A DNA stretch of 62,136 nucleotides from Bacteroidetes bacterium HGW-Bacteroidetes-1 (GTDB taxonomy: Bacteria; Bacteroidota; Bacteroidia; Bacteroidales; F082). The position numbers were made by a program, and so were the translations under genes. The stretch is taken from NCBI GenBank assembly GCA_002842755.1, contig PHDU01000015.1, forward strand, positions 1-62,136, read 5' to 3'. The notes beneath the pieces were generated by a model, which saw only the letters and a program-made list of their open reading frames with translations, had not been told where the DNA came from and did not search any database. This document shows, piece after piece, positions 18,601 to 26,466 of this stretch (positions are counted from its first letter, which is position 1; each line of letters begins with the position of its first letter).

Positions 18601-19906
18601 GATTGCTGATATGTTAAGAGGCAAAAGCGTACTCATTTTAGGTTTTGGTCGTGAAGGTCATTCTAGTCTTCAATTCATTCTCAGTAATAAAATCAATTGT
18701 AAGATTGGTATCGCTGATCAATTTGCTCAGGAAGAGGAAAAACAAATGTTTTCGGAACACCCTGAGATCGCTTTTCATACAGGACCCGATTATCTTGACG
18801 CAGTTCATTATTATGATTTTATTCTGAAAGCACCGGGCATACCTGGCCGAAATTTAAGTCAAGGCATCATGGGTGAAATATCTTCTCAAACAGACCTTTT
18901 TTTAGCTGCCTATCACCATCAAACAATTGGAATTAGTGGAACAAAAGGGAAAAGCACTACCTCAAGCCTTGTTCACCATTTACTAATACAATCCGGCAAA
19001 AAAAGTATTCTTACAGGCAATATCGGCATACCATGCTTTGATATTATTCCACAAATTGAACCTGATACCATCATCGTTTTCGAGCTTTCAGCCAATCAAT
19101 TGGAATATGTACATCATTCACCTCATATTAGTGTACTCCTAAATATTTTTGAGGAGCATCTGGATCATTTTGGGACTTTCAAAGCCTACAAAGAAGCAAA
19201 AAAACAATTGTTAAAATTCTGCAAACCAAAGGACCTTATTGTTATTCATGAGTCATTAAATACTGAAATTAATAATTCATCACACAATGTATCAGTTTTT
19301 CCTCAGAAGGACTATTTTCCAGATTTGCAAACCCATCTCATTGGGTTGCACAATGTATGGAATATGCAGGCAGCAACGATGGCTGTTGTTGGAATAGGTA
19401 TAAAAAAAGAGGAGGTCTTGAAGCACCTTCTCTCATTCAAGGGGCTGCCTCATCGTATTGAATATTTGGGACAATTTGCAGGAATTGAATTTTACAACGA
19501 TAGTATTGCTACCATACCGGAAGCCACCGTAGCAGCCATTAAATCCCTGAGAAAGGTCAATTTTTTGATTCTCGGTGGTTTTGATCGTGAGATTCACTAT
19601 GAATTTCTAACAGACTTTTTGAGTACGAATCCAATTGAAAATATACTTTATACAGGCAAAGCTGGTCATAGGATAGCAATGCAAATGAAGGAAAAAGATT
19701 TTTCAATGCAATTAATTGAATTCAAAACCCTTAGCGATGCTTTTGATATTATTCTTAAAAAGGCCAAAAATGGAGATGTTTGTCTTCTTTCGCCTGCTGC
19801 AGCAAGTTATGATCAATATAAAAACTTTGAACATCGTGGAGATGTTTTTAAAGAGATGGTGTACAGCTTGAAAAAAACAAAGCTTAATAATCTGAGTTCG
19901 ACATAA
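18590..19906 (+). CDS. murD2: UDP-MurNAc-L-Ala-L-glutamate ligase (MurD2)
   Basis: 438 residues with the Mur ligase order of domains: a Rossmann-like UDP-binding start (KSVLILGFGREGHSSLQF), the ATP loop GISGTKGKSTTSS near 120, FELSANQLEY, and NIFEEHLDHFG. The C-terminal domain carries LGGFDREIHYEF and LSPAAASYDQYKNFEHRG. In the murL pathway this ligase adds L-Glu, where ordinary MurD adds D-Glu. The first codons overlap murL by 11 bases. The final codons, reading NLSST and the stop, lie at the left end of an insertion sequence: CTGAGTTCGACATAA belongs to the element, so the original C-terminus has been replaced. The conserved domain is complete, so the protein is probably functional. Confidence 0.85.
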   Translation: MRNKIADMLRGKSVLILGFGREGHSSLQFILSNKINCKIGIADQFAQEEEKQMFSEHPEIAFHTGPDYLDAVHYYDFILKAPGIPGRNLSQGIMGEISSQTDLFLAAYHHQTIGISGTKGKSTTSSLVHHLLIQSGKKSILTGNIGIPCFDIIPQIEPDTIIVFELSANQLEYVHHSPHISVLLNIFEEHLDHFGTFKAYKEAKKQLLKFCKPKDLIVIHESLNTEINNSSHNVSVFPQKDYFPDLQTHLIGLHNVWNMQAATMAVVGIGIKKEEVLKHLLSFKGLPHRIEYLGQFAGIEFYNDSIATIPEATVAAIKSLRKVNFLILGGFDREIHYEFLTDFLSTNPIENILYTGKAGHRIAMQMKEKDFSMQLIEFKTLSDAFDIILKKAKNGDVCLLSPAAASYDQYKNFEHRGDVFKEMVYSLKKTKLNNLSST

Positions 19907-19910
19907 GCAA
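19892..19910 (+). repeat. Left terminal inverted repeat of the IS
   Basis: CTGAGTTCGACATAAGCAA matches the reverse complement of the right end at 18 of 19 positions (C versus T at the eleventh). It contains the murD2 stop codon. Confidence 0.85.
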
Positions 19911-20133
19911 TAATCAATCAATTGGATACCTTTGAAAAACACCTATTTTCTTGATATACCAAGATTAGAAATCTCTTAAAGCTTCATGCAAGTATTAATG
20001 AGGAAAAGCGATGTAAAGCGCATGGTCCTCCGTCTTAATGCCTGAAGACTTTTTCTTTTATGTTAAGGATAATGTCACAAAGTATCATAGTAAAAAGTTC
20101 AGAGGAAAAACCTGAATTATGTGATATATTAAG

Positions 20134-20846
20134 ATGTTTAATGTCAATTATTTACAAAAACATTTGATAGATTATTTTCCTGAAACTGTATCTTACAATA
20201 GATTTGTTGAACTGCAGCAAAAGGCGTTATTGCCCATGACCATATTCTTGAAGACAATGCGCCTTGGCAAAAGCACGGGTATCTCTTTTGTTGATTCAAC
20301 CGCCGTGAGCGTTTGTAAGAATAAACGAATTTTTAATCACAAAGTATTCAAAGGTATTGCTCAACGAGGCAAGTCAACAATGGGCTATTTTTTGGTTTTA
20401 AACTACATATCGTAATTAATGATAAAGGTGAAGTTATCGATTTTGTAATTACACCTGAAAATGTGGACGATAGGCAACCATTGCAAGACACCAATTTCTT
20501 GAATAAAATTGCAGGAAAACTATTCGCTGATAAAGGGTACATTTCACAAAAGCTATTCGAGAACCTTTTCATTGACGGAATACATCTTATCACAGGCATT
20601 AGAAATAATATGAAAAATCAATTTATGTCGATGTATGATAAAATAATGCTCCGGAAACGATCTATAATAGAGACAGTTAACGATGAACTTAAAAATATTT
20701 GTCAGATCGAACATTCTAGGCATAGAAGCTTTGCCAACTTCATATCCAACATGATTTCAGGATTGTTAGCCTATTCATTCCTGCCCAAAAAGCCTGGTAT
20801 TAAGTACGAAACGGTAAACAATAATGGTCAACTTACTCTTTTTTAG
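20134..20846 (+). pseudogene. IS982-family transposase, frameshifted and N-terminally degraded
   Basis: The sequence reads as one IS982 transposase only if a base is added in the T-run at 20388-20393. Before it the frame gives VSYNRFVELQQKALLP, GISFVDST (first Asp) and HKVFKGIAQRGKSTMG. After it the frame gives FGFKLHIVINDKG, ENVDDRQP, LFADKGYISQKLF (second Asp), MLRKRSIIETVNDELKN (Glu) and ICQIEHSRHRSF. The DDE residues are all present. About 70 N-terminal residues normally preceding HLIDYFP cannot be found. Family members normally use a single frame, so this is best read as a mutation. Confidence 0.85.
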
Positions 20847-20850
20847 CGAT

Positions 20851-20870
20851 TTGCTTATATCGAACTCAGG
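20851..20870 (-). repeat. Right terminal inverted repeat of the IS
   Basis: Read on the minus strand this is CCTGAGTTCGATATAAGCAA, the partner of the left end. It is immediately followed by the right copy of TTAATAAT. Confidence 0.85.
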
Positions 20871-21773
20871 TTAATAATTATTTTGGCGTTGATCGTATGT
20901 ATCTTTCAAAAACGGAGAAGGGACTATGTTCTTTAATTGTGGACTTTTCGGGAGAGAACCTTCAGATGGATTTATTTCATTTGTATCACCCATCATAATT
21001 CCTACAACTTCTGTGATTCCAATGCTGCGATAATCTGGAGGGGCATCAAAAAAATCAGGAGGTATACCGGCTTCCCTTACCCGCTCAACGTGCATAACAC
21101 TATTACCGAAGGAATCAGGAATTACGGATTTCATTACCAGTCCATGCTTCAAGAGCCCAATCCATTCACTACTTTCACGAAAAATTGATAAAGGAGTGGG
21201 TTTACTGAATGTACGCATCATTTCATTTAACTGGCTCATCTCCAAGGTAAGATATGGCTGAACCTGCTCTGTAATCCAAAGCTCTTCCATCACAACTGTA
21301 TCCATCACAAAAAGATACTTTCTACAAGAATAACCCCCAAGATCAAGCAATGAATCTGTCACTTCTATCTTAAAATTTTCAGGCAAAAGGCTATCTGGTT
21401 GAACAGTCTTTAAGATCTGTAGCATTTGATCGAATTCGGCTCCTACTTGATTTCTTTCTCCCTCAGGAAGTTGCTCAATCATAACCAAAACCTGACGTTC
21501 AACAGTTCGGAAAAGTTCTGCTCTAAGTGAATCATGTGATCCTGTCCAAAAGCTCATCTGTTTTGGAAAGATAATTGTAGTTGATTTTGTGTCAAGATGA
21601 AAAATATAAGTAGAGGTTATATTCTCAACCCTGACTTTCTGATCAAGGATAAAAACACTTTGCGTAGAAAAGTTACCAAAACGATCCTCTCGTTTTTCAA
21701 CGATGAGCCATCCGGCCATCATCTGTGATGATAACAGAATCAAGAAAACCAACCCAATTACAAAACGCTTCAT
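20871..21773 (-). CDS. Exported protein with DUF4412-like C-terminus
   Basis: 300 residues with a clear signal peptide (MKRFVIGLVFLILLSSQMMAG). The mature part alternates beta strands and has the closing pattern of DUF4412-type proteins (GLVMKSVIPDSFGNSVM and FFDAPPDYRSIGITEV). It is probably periplasmic or surface-anchored; its function is unknown. The stop codon TAA comes from the target-site duplication at the IS right end. Because the duplication repeats the original sequence, the C-terminus should be native. It has its own promoter, with a hairpin in the 5' untranslated region. Confidence 0.7.
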   Translation of the reverse strand: MKRFVIGLVFLILLSSQMMAGWLIVEKREDRFGNFSTQSVFILDQKVRVENITSTYIFHLDTKSTTIIFPKQMSFWTGSHDSLRAELFRTVERQVLVMIEQLPEGERNQVGAEFDQMLQILKTVQPDSLLPENFKIEVTDSLLDLGGYSCRKYLFVMDTVVMEELWITEQVQPYLTLEMSQLNEMMRTFSKPTPLSIFRESSEWIGLLKHGLVMKSVIPDSFGNSVMHVERVREAGIPPDFFDAPPDYRSIGITEVVGIMMGDTNEINPSEGSLPKSPQLKNIVPSPFLKDTYDQRQNNY

Positions 21774-21810
21774 AGCAAATCCTATTCAATACCAAAATTT
21801 CTTATCAACA

Positions 21811-21842
21811 ATATGTTTTTCAGCGCTTTACAAAACATATTA
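21811..21842 (-). repeat. Hairpin in the 5' leader of the DUF4412-like gene
   Basis: The arms AATATGTTTT (21811-21820) and AAAACATATT (21833-21842) are perfectly complementary over ten bases around a 12-base spacer containing AGCGCT. It lies between the predicted promoter and the start codon and has no adjacent terminating T-run on the minus strand. Confidence 0.45.
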
Positions 21843-21850
21843 TACATTCG

Positions 21851-21858
21851 CAAAATTA
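21851..21858 (-). promoter_or_regulatory. -7 element of the DUF4412-like gene
   Basis: The minus strand reads TAATTTTG, an exact TAnnTTTG match, with upstream TTG triplets at spacings of 17 and 22 bases. The implied leader is about 70 bases. Confidence 0.5.
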
Positions 21859-21928
21859 GCAAATTAATTCATAAACAATTCAAAGATAAAAATTTACAAT
21901 ACCATCAGGTTTATAAAAGAAAAAAAAC

Positions 21929-21936
21929 TACTTTTG
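21929..21936 (+). promoter_or_regulatory. -7 element of the TPR protein gene
   Basis: TACTTTTG is an exact TAnnTTTG match 24 bases before the ATG at 21961. The -33 position is weak (TTTA). Confidence 0.5.
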
Positions 21937-21960
21937 CACCTCTAAAAATATGTACATATC

Positions 21961-22656
21961 ATGGCTAAATACAAAGGCACTGAAAAAGGGGACGAAAGAC
22001 TCGAAGTTGTAGAAGAGGCATTGAGCAAGTCTGAAAAGTTTATTGAAAACAATCAAAAGCTAATCACAATCACTGTGTTGGTTTTAGTAGCAATTGTTTT
22101 GGGTTATTTTGGTTTGAATAAATACTATTTGGAACCCCGTGAAAAGGAGGCTCAGCTGCAAATTTTTATGGCTGAAAAATATTTTGAGTCCGATTCACTC
22201 AACAAAGCATTATATGGCGATGCCAACAATCCTGGTTTTTTAGATATTGTTGATGAATTTGGTTCAACCAAAACAGGAAATCTTGCAAAATATTATGCAG
22301 GGCTGTCTTATCTCAAGTTAGGAGAGTATAACGAAGCAATCACTTACCTTCAAAATTTCAAAGGAAAGGATCTTATTATATCTGCACTTGCCATTGGCGC
22401 TACTGCTGATGCTTACGTCGAACTCAATGATAACGCAAAGGCTGCTGATCTTTATCTAAAAGCTGCAAAAAAAAGCAACAACGAGCTAACAAAACCAATG
22501 ATGCTTTTCAAAGCTGGAAGAGCATATGAATTGAATGGAAATTATAAAAAAGCTACTGAATTATACGAGTCTATTCAGAAAGAATACCCTACTTCTACTG
22601 AAGGAAGAAACATAGATAAATTTCTTTCCAGAGCAAAGTCTTTGTCAGGAAATTAA
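21961..22656 (+). CDS. Membrane-anchored tetratricopeptide repeat protein
   Basis: 231 residues: about 35 hydrophilic residues, one transmembrane helix (LITITVLVLVAIVLGYFGL), then TPR-like helical pairs (AKYYAGLSYLKLGEYNEAI and AGRAYELNGNYKKATELY). The topology resembles YfgM-type proteins associated with the Sec translocon. That link is only an analogy; a scaffold role at the inner membrane is all that can be stated. It is a single gene with its own promoter and terminator. Confidence 0.8.
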   Translation: MAKYKGTEKGDERLEVVEEALSKSEKFIENNQKLITITVLVLVAIVLGYFGLNKYYLEPREKEAQLQIFMAEKYFESDSLNKALYGDANNPGFLDIVDEFGSTKTGNLAKYYAGLSYLKLGEYNEAITYLQNFKGKDLIISALAIGATADAYVELNDNAKAADLYLKAAKKSNNELTKPMMLFKAGRAYELNGNYKKATELYESIQKEYPTSTEGRNIDKFLSRAKSLSGN

Positions 22657-22676
22657 AATAATTGAATAGAATTATA

Positions 22677-22712
22677 AAATACCTGACAGTTATCTGATCA
22701 GGTATTTTTTTT
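22677..22712 (+). terminator. Terminator after the TPR gene
   Basis: AAATACCTGA and TCAGGTATTT form a perfect ten-base stem around an 11-base loop, followed by a run of T. Confidence 0.85.
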
Positions 22713-22761
22713 CATTTTTGAATAATTTGCAAGAATAAAATTTCAATTATACAGGTCATTA

Positions 22762-23736
22762 ATGATAAATAGAAAAGTCAGGATCATATTTTTTGGAACA
22801 CCAGAGTTTGCTTCAAAACAATTAGACAACCTCATTTTAAATGGTTATGATGTGGTTGCAGCCGTTACAGCACCTGATAAGCCAGCCGGAAGGGGGAAAA
22901 AAAATAGTGTTTCGGCACTAAAAACAATGGCTACGATGCACCATATCCCAGTTTTACAACCTGAAAAACTGAAAGAGGAGTCTTTTATCAACACATTAGA
23001 AAGCTTACAGGCAGACTTGTTTATTGTGATTGCTTTTCGCATGATTCCTGAAAAAGTTTGGAAAATGCCTCCTCTTGGCACAATTAATCTGCACGCTTCT
23101 TTGCTACCACAGTACCGGGGTGCGGCTCCAATCAACAGAGCAATTATAAATGGTGAAAAAGAGACAGGTATTACAGCTTTTTTTATCAATGATCAGATTG
23201 ATACCGGAAATATTATCTTACAAAAAAAAATCTTAATCACCAATGATGATACGGCCGGATCGCTGCATGACAGAATGATAGTTGAAAGTAAAGATTTGCT
23301 GTTTCAAACTATTTCCAAAATTACAAGTGGGGACATAAAAATAGTAGTACAGCAGGGACTGATATCAAATGAGGCAACTTTGAAAGTAGCTCCAAAGATA
23401 TATAAGGCTGATTGTAAAATTAACTGGCTGAAGCAAGGACAAGAAATTTATAACCATATCAGAGGACTCAGCCCCTATCCTACCGCCTATACTGAAATGA
23501 TCTCAGATACAGGCAAGGATTTAGATCTAAAGATATTTGAAAGTAGTTTTGAAGCTTGTAAAGTTAAAGAAGATATATTTACCCTTTTGACAGACAACAA
23601 AACTTCATTAAAAGTTGCTTTACATGATGGGTATATTCACTTACTAAAAGTACAACAAGCTGGAAAGAAAGCAATGTCCTCAAAAGAATTCCTAAAAGGC
23701 TTCCATTTTGAAGGCTTCTGGAAAACAATTGTGTGA
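22762..23736 (+). CDS. fmt: Methionyl-tRNA formyltransferase
   Basis: 324 residues, the usual length. IIFFGTPEFASKQLDNL opens the formyl-donor domain. INLHASLLPQYRGAAPINRA carries the catalytic Asn/His region, and FINDQIDTGNIILQKK the Asp. The C-terminal tRNA-binding domain has YNHIRGLSPYPTAYTEM. It formylates initiator Met-tRNA with 10-formyltetrahydrofolate in the cytoplasm. The usual neighbour def is not next to it. It is monocistronic between two hairpins. Confidence 0.95.
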   Translation: MINRKVRIIFFGTPEFASKQLDNLILNGYDVVAAVTAPDKPAGRGKKNSVSALKTMATMHHIPVLQPEKLKEESFINTLESLQADLFIVIAFRMIPEKVWKMPPLGTINLHASLLPQYRGAAPINRAIINGEKETGITAFFINDQIDTGNIILQKKILITNDDTAGSLHDRMIVESKDLLFQTISKITSGDIKIVVQQGLISNEATLKVAPKIYKADCKINWLKQGQEIYNHIRGLSPYPTAYTEMISDTGKDLDLKIFESSFEACKVKEDIFTLLTDNKTSLKVALHDGYIHLLKVQQAGKKAMSSKEFLKGFHFEGFWKTIV

Positions 23737-23831
23737 AATATAATTGGGCACAGAAGATACCTAAACAAAGACTTTCAGAGGGTAAAACACATTTCTTTGA
23801 AAGAAAAAGACAAAGAATCACTTCATTTATG

Positions 23832-23871
23832 AATAAAAGTGAAAAAAAATGTATTTTTTTTCACTTTTATT
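23832..23871 (+). repeat. Perfect 19-bp A/T-rich palindrome, probable terminator after fmt
   Basis: Bases 23832-23850 and 23853-23871 are exact reverse complements over 19 positions, with only GT between them. Each arm contains AAAAAAAA or TTTTTTTT and AGTG or CACT. Lying between fmt and the HU promoter it could end transcription in either direction. The internal runs also make it able to extrude as a cruciform. Confidence 0.6.
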
Positions 23872-23881
23872 ACCGATAAAG

Positions 23882-23912
23882 CTTGCATTTGATAAATTAT
23901 AGTTTATTTTTG
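23882..23912 (+). promoter_or_regulatory. Promoter of the HU gene
   Basis: TATTTTTG at 23905-23912 is an exact -7 element, and CTTG at 23882-23885 stands 19 bases before it. The leader to the ATG at 23954 is about 35 bases. Confidence 0.6.
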
Positions 23913-23953
23913 TGCGTTATTCAACCAATATATTCTAACTAATATCCAAAAAG

Positions 23954-24226
23954 ATGAACAAAGCTGAATTAATCGATGCAATGGCTTCAGAAGCCGGACT
24001 AGCAAAAGCAGATGCAAAGAAGGCATTAGACGCTTTCATTGATGCAACATCAAAAGCACTTAATGGTGGCGACAAAGTTACTTTGGTAGGTTTTGGAACT
24101 TTTTCGGTTTCTGAAAGATCAGCCAGAACAGGCCGTAATCCTCAGACAGGAAAAGAAATTAGCATTGCTGCAAAAAAAGTAGTAAAATTTAAACCAGGTG
24201 CTGAGCTAGCCAAAAACGTAAAATAA
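23954..24226 (+). CDS. HU-family DNA-binding protein
   Basis: 90 residues, the standard length. [16 protein letters not shown], then [20 protein letters not shown] and [20 protein letters not shown], are the dimerisation helices and the DNA-embracing beta arm with its Asn-Pro tip. It bends and packages chromosomal DNA. It is monocistronic with a strong promoter and terminator, as expected for an abundant protein. Confidence 0.95.
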   Translation: MNKAELIDAMASEAGLAKADAKKALDAFIDATSKALNGGDKVTLVGFGTFSVSERSARTGRNPQTGKEISIAAKKVVKFKPGAELAKNVK

Positions 24227-24251
24227 TTTTTTTACGTTAAAAGAATCTCGA

Positions 24252-24290
24252 TAAAAAACGCTTCGAACTTAATTTGAAGCGTTTTTTTTT
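24252..24290 (+). terminator. Terminator after the HU gene
   Basis: AAAAACGCTTC and GAAGCGTTTTT pair perfectly and a T-run follows. The A-run on the left lets it serve the convergent ctaB transcript as well. Confidence 0.88.
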
Positions 24291-24296
24291 GCAATT

Positions 24297-25163
24297 CTAC
24301 TTTAAAAAGGGATCGATGGAAAGGGAAATAATCATGACCAATACAAAGTAATTGATCCGCATAAAATAAAAAAATGGGTTGAAAACCTTTTCACTTTTGC
24401 GAAGAAGGCCCGCAAAAACATAGATGAGCCAAAATACAGCAAGAATAATCATTAGGGTAATAACATTCGAACTGACAATGTTAAAAAGTGGCATCATCAA
24501 AGCAGCTACCGCAGTAGCGAATGTCCAAAGGAACGTCAAATAACGAATCTGTTTTTCATCAAAAAGCTGGGTTATCGAAGGATAACCTGCTTCTACATAT
24601 TCATCGCCATATTTTAGCATAAGCAGCCAGAAATGTGGCACTTGCCAAATAAAGAAAAAGAAAGCTAAAATAAGAGCCTGCGGATCAAAAACAGAACCTC
24701 CACCTGCAACCCAGCCTACCACGGGTGGAATAGCACCAATCACTGATCCTGGAATAACAGCAAAAGCAGTTTTACGCTTCAAGGGAGTATAAATACCATT
24801 ATACCATAGTAAAGCGAGCAACCCCAGCTGAAAGCCAACAAAATCAGAACCAAGATAGATCATTCCTGATCCAATTGAAATCAGAATGAATGCTATCAAC
24901 AATACCTCATTTTTGCGAATACGACCTGAAGGAATAGGACGATTAAACGTACGTTTCATCAATTGATCCCTATCGCTGTCCTGATAGTGATTCAATGCTG
25001 ACGAACCACAAGCGAGAATAAAAATCCCAAAAGTAGGTAGAATCAAACCCGAATCGAAACTTCCTTTGGCTATCAGATACCCCGCGATGGTCGTGAGGGC
25101 AACAGCAAAGGTTATTTTTACTTTGCTTAACTCGGCCAATAAATACAAATTTCTTTTGAACAT
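24297..25163 (-). CDS. ctaB: Protoheme IX farnesyltransferase (heme O synthase)
   Basis: 288 residues, about eight to nine membrane helices. SALNHYQDSDRDQLMKRT holds the Asp-rich prenyl-diphosphate motif, and RPIPSGRIRKNEVL is a family hallmark. It attaches a farnesyl group to heme b to give heme O, the precursor of the oxidase cofactor. Last gene of the sco-cox operon. No ctaA (heme A synthase) is in the operon, so whether the oxidase carries heme A or O is not settled here. Confidence 0.93.
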   Translation of the reverse strand: MFKRNLYLLAELSKVKITFAVALTTIAGYLIAKGSFDSGLILPTFGIFILACGSSALNHYQDSDRDQLMKRTFNRPIPSGRIRKNEVLLIAFILISIGSGMIYLGSDFVGFQLGLLALLWYNGIYTPLKRKTAFAVIPGSVIGAIPPVVGWVAGGGSVFDPQALILAFFFFIWQVPHFWLLMLKYGDEYVEAGYPSITQLFDEKQIRYLTFLWTFATAVAALMMPLFNIVSSNVITLMIILAVFWLIYVFAGLLRKSEKVFNPFFYFMRINYFVLVMIISLSIDPFLK

Positions 25164-25224
25164 ATTTCTAATTCAATAAATATTGAATAATTATGAAGGT
25201 GAATAGATACTTTTAAAATCGATT

Positions 25225-26142
25225 CTATTTTAATTTTTTCAAATAATCGGTAATCTCAGCAATCTGATCATCTGACAGGACAGTTTCATAGGATACCATT
25301 AATCCCTTCATATACCCTTGGACGATATCTGCGTTGGGTTGTTTGATTGATCGGGCAATGTACTCTTCATCTATCAAAATTTCACGCTCTAGTCCATCTG
25401 TTTCAACGATCTCAGTTCTGCCAAAAATACCTTTAAAGGATGGTCCGATAATTTTACTTCCATCCTGAGAATGGCAAGTAAGGCAGGCGTTTTGTTTTAA
25501 AAGAGACAGACCAGGGTGCTCATCAGAAATATTCGGCACATTGGCAAGCCAATGCAAATAATCTGCTTCTGAAAGAACAGTAACAGAAGAAAGCATATAA
25601 CTATGCAATTGTCCGCAGTATTCCGCACAAAGAATGTCAAAACGTCCCTCCTGGGTCGCTTCGAACCATAAAAAATTATTTTTTCCGGGGACCATATCTT
25701 CTTTCATTCGGAAGGCAGGAATAAAAAAACTATGTAAAACATCACGGGAATGCAAATTGATTTTTACAGGCTTTCCAAAAGGGACTACAAGTGAATCGGT
25801 TAAACGACCATCAGGATATTCAAATGAAAACTTCCACATCTGTCCATAGGCATCTATTACAATTGCATCATCAGGAGCTTTTAATAAAGGTTTATAACCC
25901 ATCCATCCAAAATAAAACATCACCATGACCAGCAGAACAGGTATAACTGTCCAAAGCACTTCAAGTGTATTGCTACCTTCGATATTTGTCGGCACAGGGT
26001 TTCTTTTCTTACTATATCGGAAAACAAAATAAACCATCACCACAGTGATTCCTATCAAAAAGAAAACGGAAATTCCTGTGATTACATACAATGAAAAATC
26101 AACGCCTTCGGCAAAAGTTGAAGCAGAGGTTCTCATATTCAA
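25225..26142 (-). CDS. coxB: Cytochrome c oxidase subunit II with C-terminal cytochrome c domain
   Basis: 305 residues. Two N-terminal membrane helices are followed by the cupredoxin domain with the CuA site CAEYCGQLHSYM. The C-terminal domain has one heme-binding motif, ACLTCHSQDG near residue 220, and a Met-containing segment (GYMKGLMVSY). A fused c-domain marks a caa3-type enzyme, which accepts electrons from cytochrome c and can do without a separate soluble cytochrome. The gene begins one base before coxD ends. Confidence 0.93.
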   Translation of the reverse strand: MNMRTSASTFAEGVDFSLYVITGISVFFLIGITVVMVYFVFRYSKKRNPVPTNIEGSNTLEVLWTVIPVLLVMVMFYFGWMGYKPLLKAPDDAIVIDAYGQMWKFSFEYPDGRLTDSLVVPFGKPVKINLHSRDVLHSFFIPAFRMKEDMVPGKNNFLWFEATQEGRFDILCAEYCGQLHSYMLSSVTVLSEADYLHWLANVPNISDEHPGLSLLKQNACLTCHSQDGSKIIGPSFKGIFGRTEIVETDGLEREILIDEEYIARSIKQPNADIVQGYMKGLMVSYETVLSDDQIAEITDYLKKLK

Positions 26143-26460
26143 TTAGCGATTTATATATTCAATGGCTGTTAAAACTGTAAATGCAACAAACAAAACGATC
26201 ACAAGCAGAACAAGCCATGAATATAGTTTCAGATCGTATTTGAGATGCATGAAATAATAAGCAACAACAACAACTTTTACCGTTGCAATCAGAAGAGCAG
26301 TGGCAACTGACAATGTTGCAAGATTGGCTCCAAAAACAGATACAACTACGGTTACAAAAGTAAGCAGAAGCAGGGTGACGAGAGTGCCAAAATGCTCTTT
26401 ATAGCTACTGATATGATGAGTAGTGGGCTGATTATCTTTATTTTTTTCAGGATGTTCCAT
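26143..26460 (-). CDS. coxD: Cytochrome c oxidase subunit IV
   Basis: 105 residues with a hydrophilic His-containing start and three membrane helices; ATVKVVVVAYYFMHLKYD is the conserved core of the bacterial COX4 family. It is a small accessory subunit of heme-copper oxidases. It sits between coxC (6-base gap) and coxB (adjacent). Confidence 0.85.
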   Translation of the reverse strand: MEHPEKNKDNQPTTHHISSYKEHFGTLVTLLLLTFVTVVVSVFGANLATLSVATALLIATVKVVVVAYYFMHLKYDLKLYSWLVLLVIVLFVAFTVLTAIEYINR

Positions 26461-26466
26461 ACTATC

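Larger units (their letters stand above)
19892..20870 (+). mobile_element. IS982-family insertion sequence, 979 bp
   Basis: The element carries an IS982-type transposase, near-identical terminal inverted repeats and an 8-bp direct repeat, TTAATAAT, on both sides (19884-19891 and 20871-20878). The size and the 8-bp duplication fit the family. The left end lies in the last codons of murD2, and the right-hand copy of the target repeat provides the stop codon of the convergent gene at 20871. The first 220 bases inside the left end have no recognisable transposase coding sequence, and the transposase frame is broken, so the copy is probably inactive on its own. Confidence 0.85.

Noticed and set aside
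20038-20115. A 25-codon frame inside the IS upstream of the transposase
   Set aside because: It does not resemble the missing transposase N-terminus, and the surrounding bases contain stops in all frames.
20388-20393. Programmed frameshifting to express the transposase
   Set aside because: IS982 members normally use one frame, and the N-terminal coding part is already degraded, so decay is the simpler reading.
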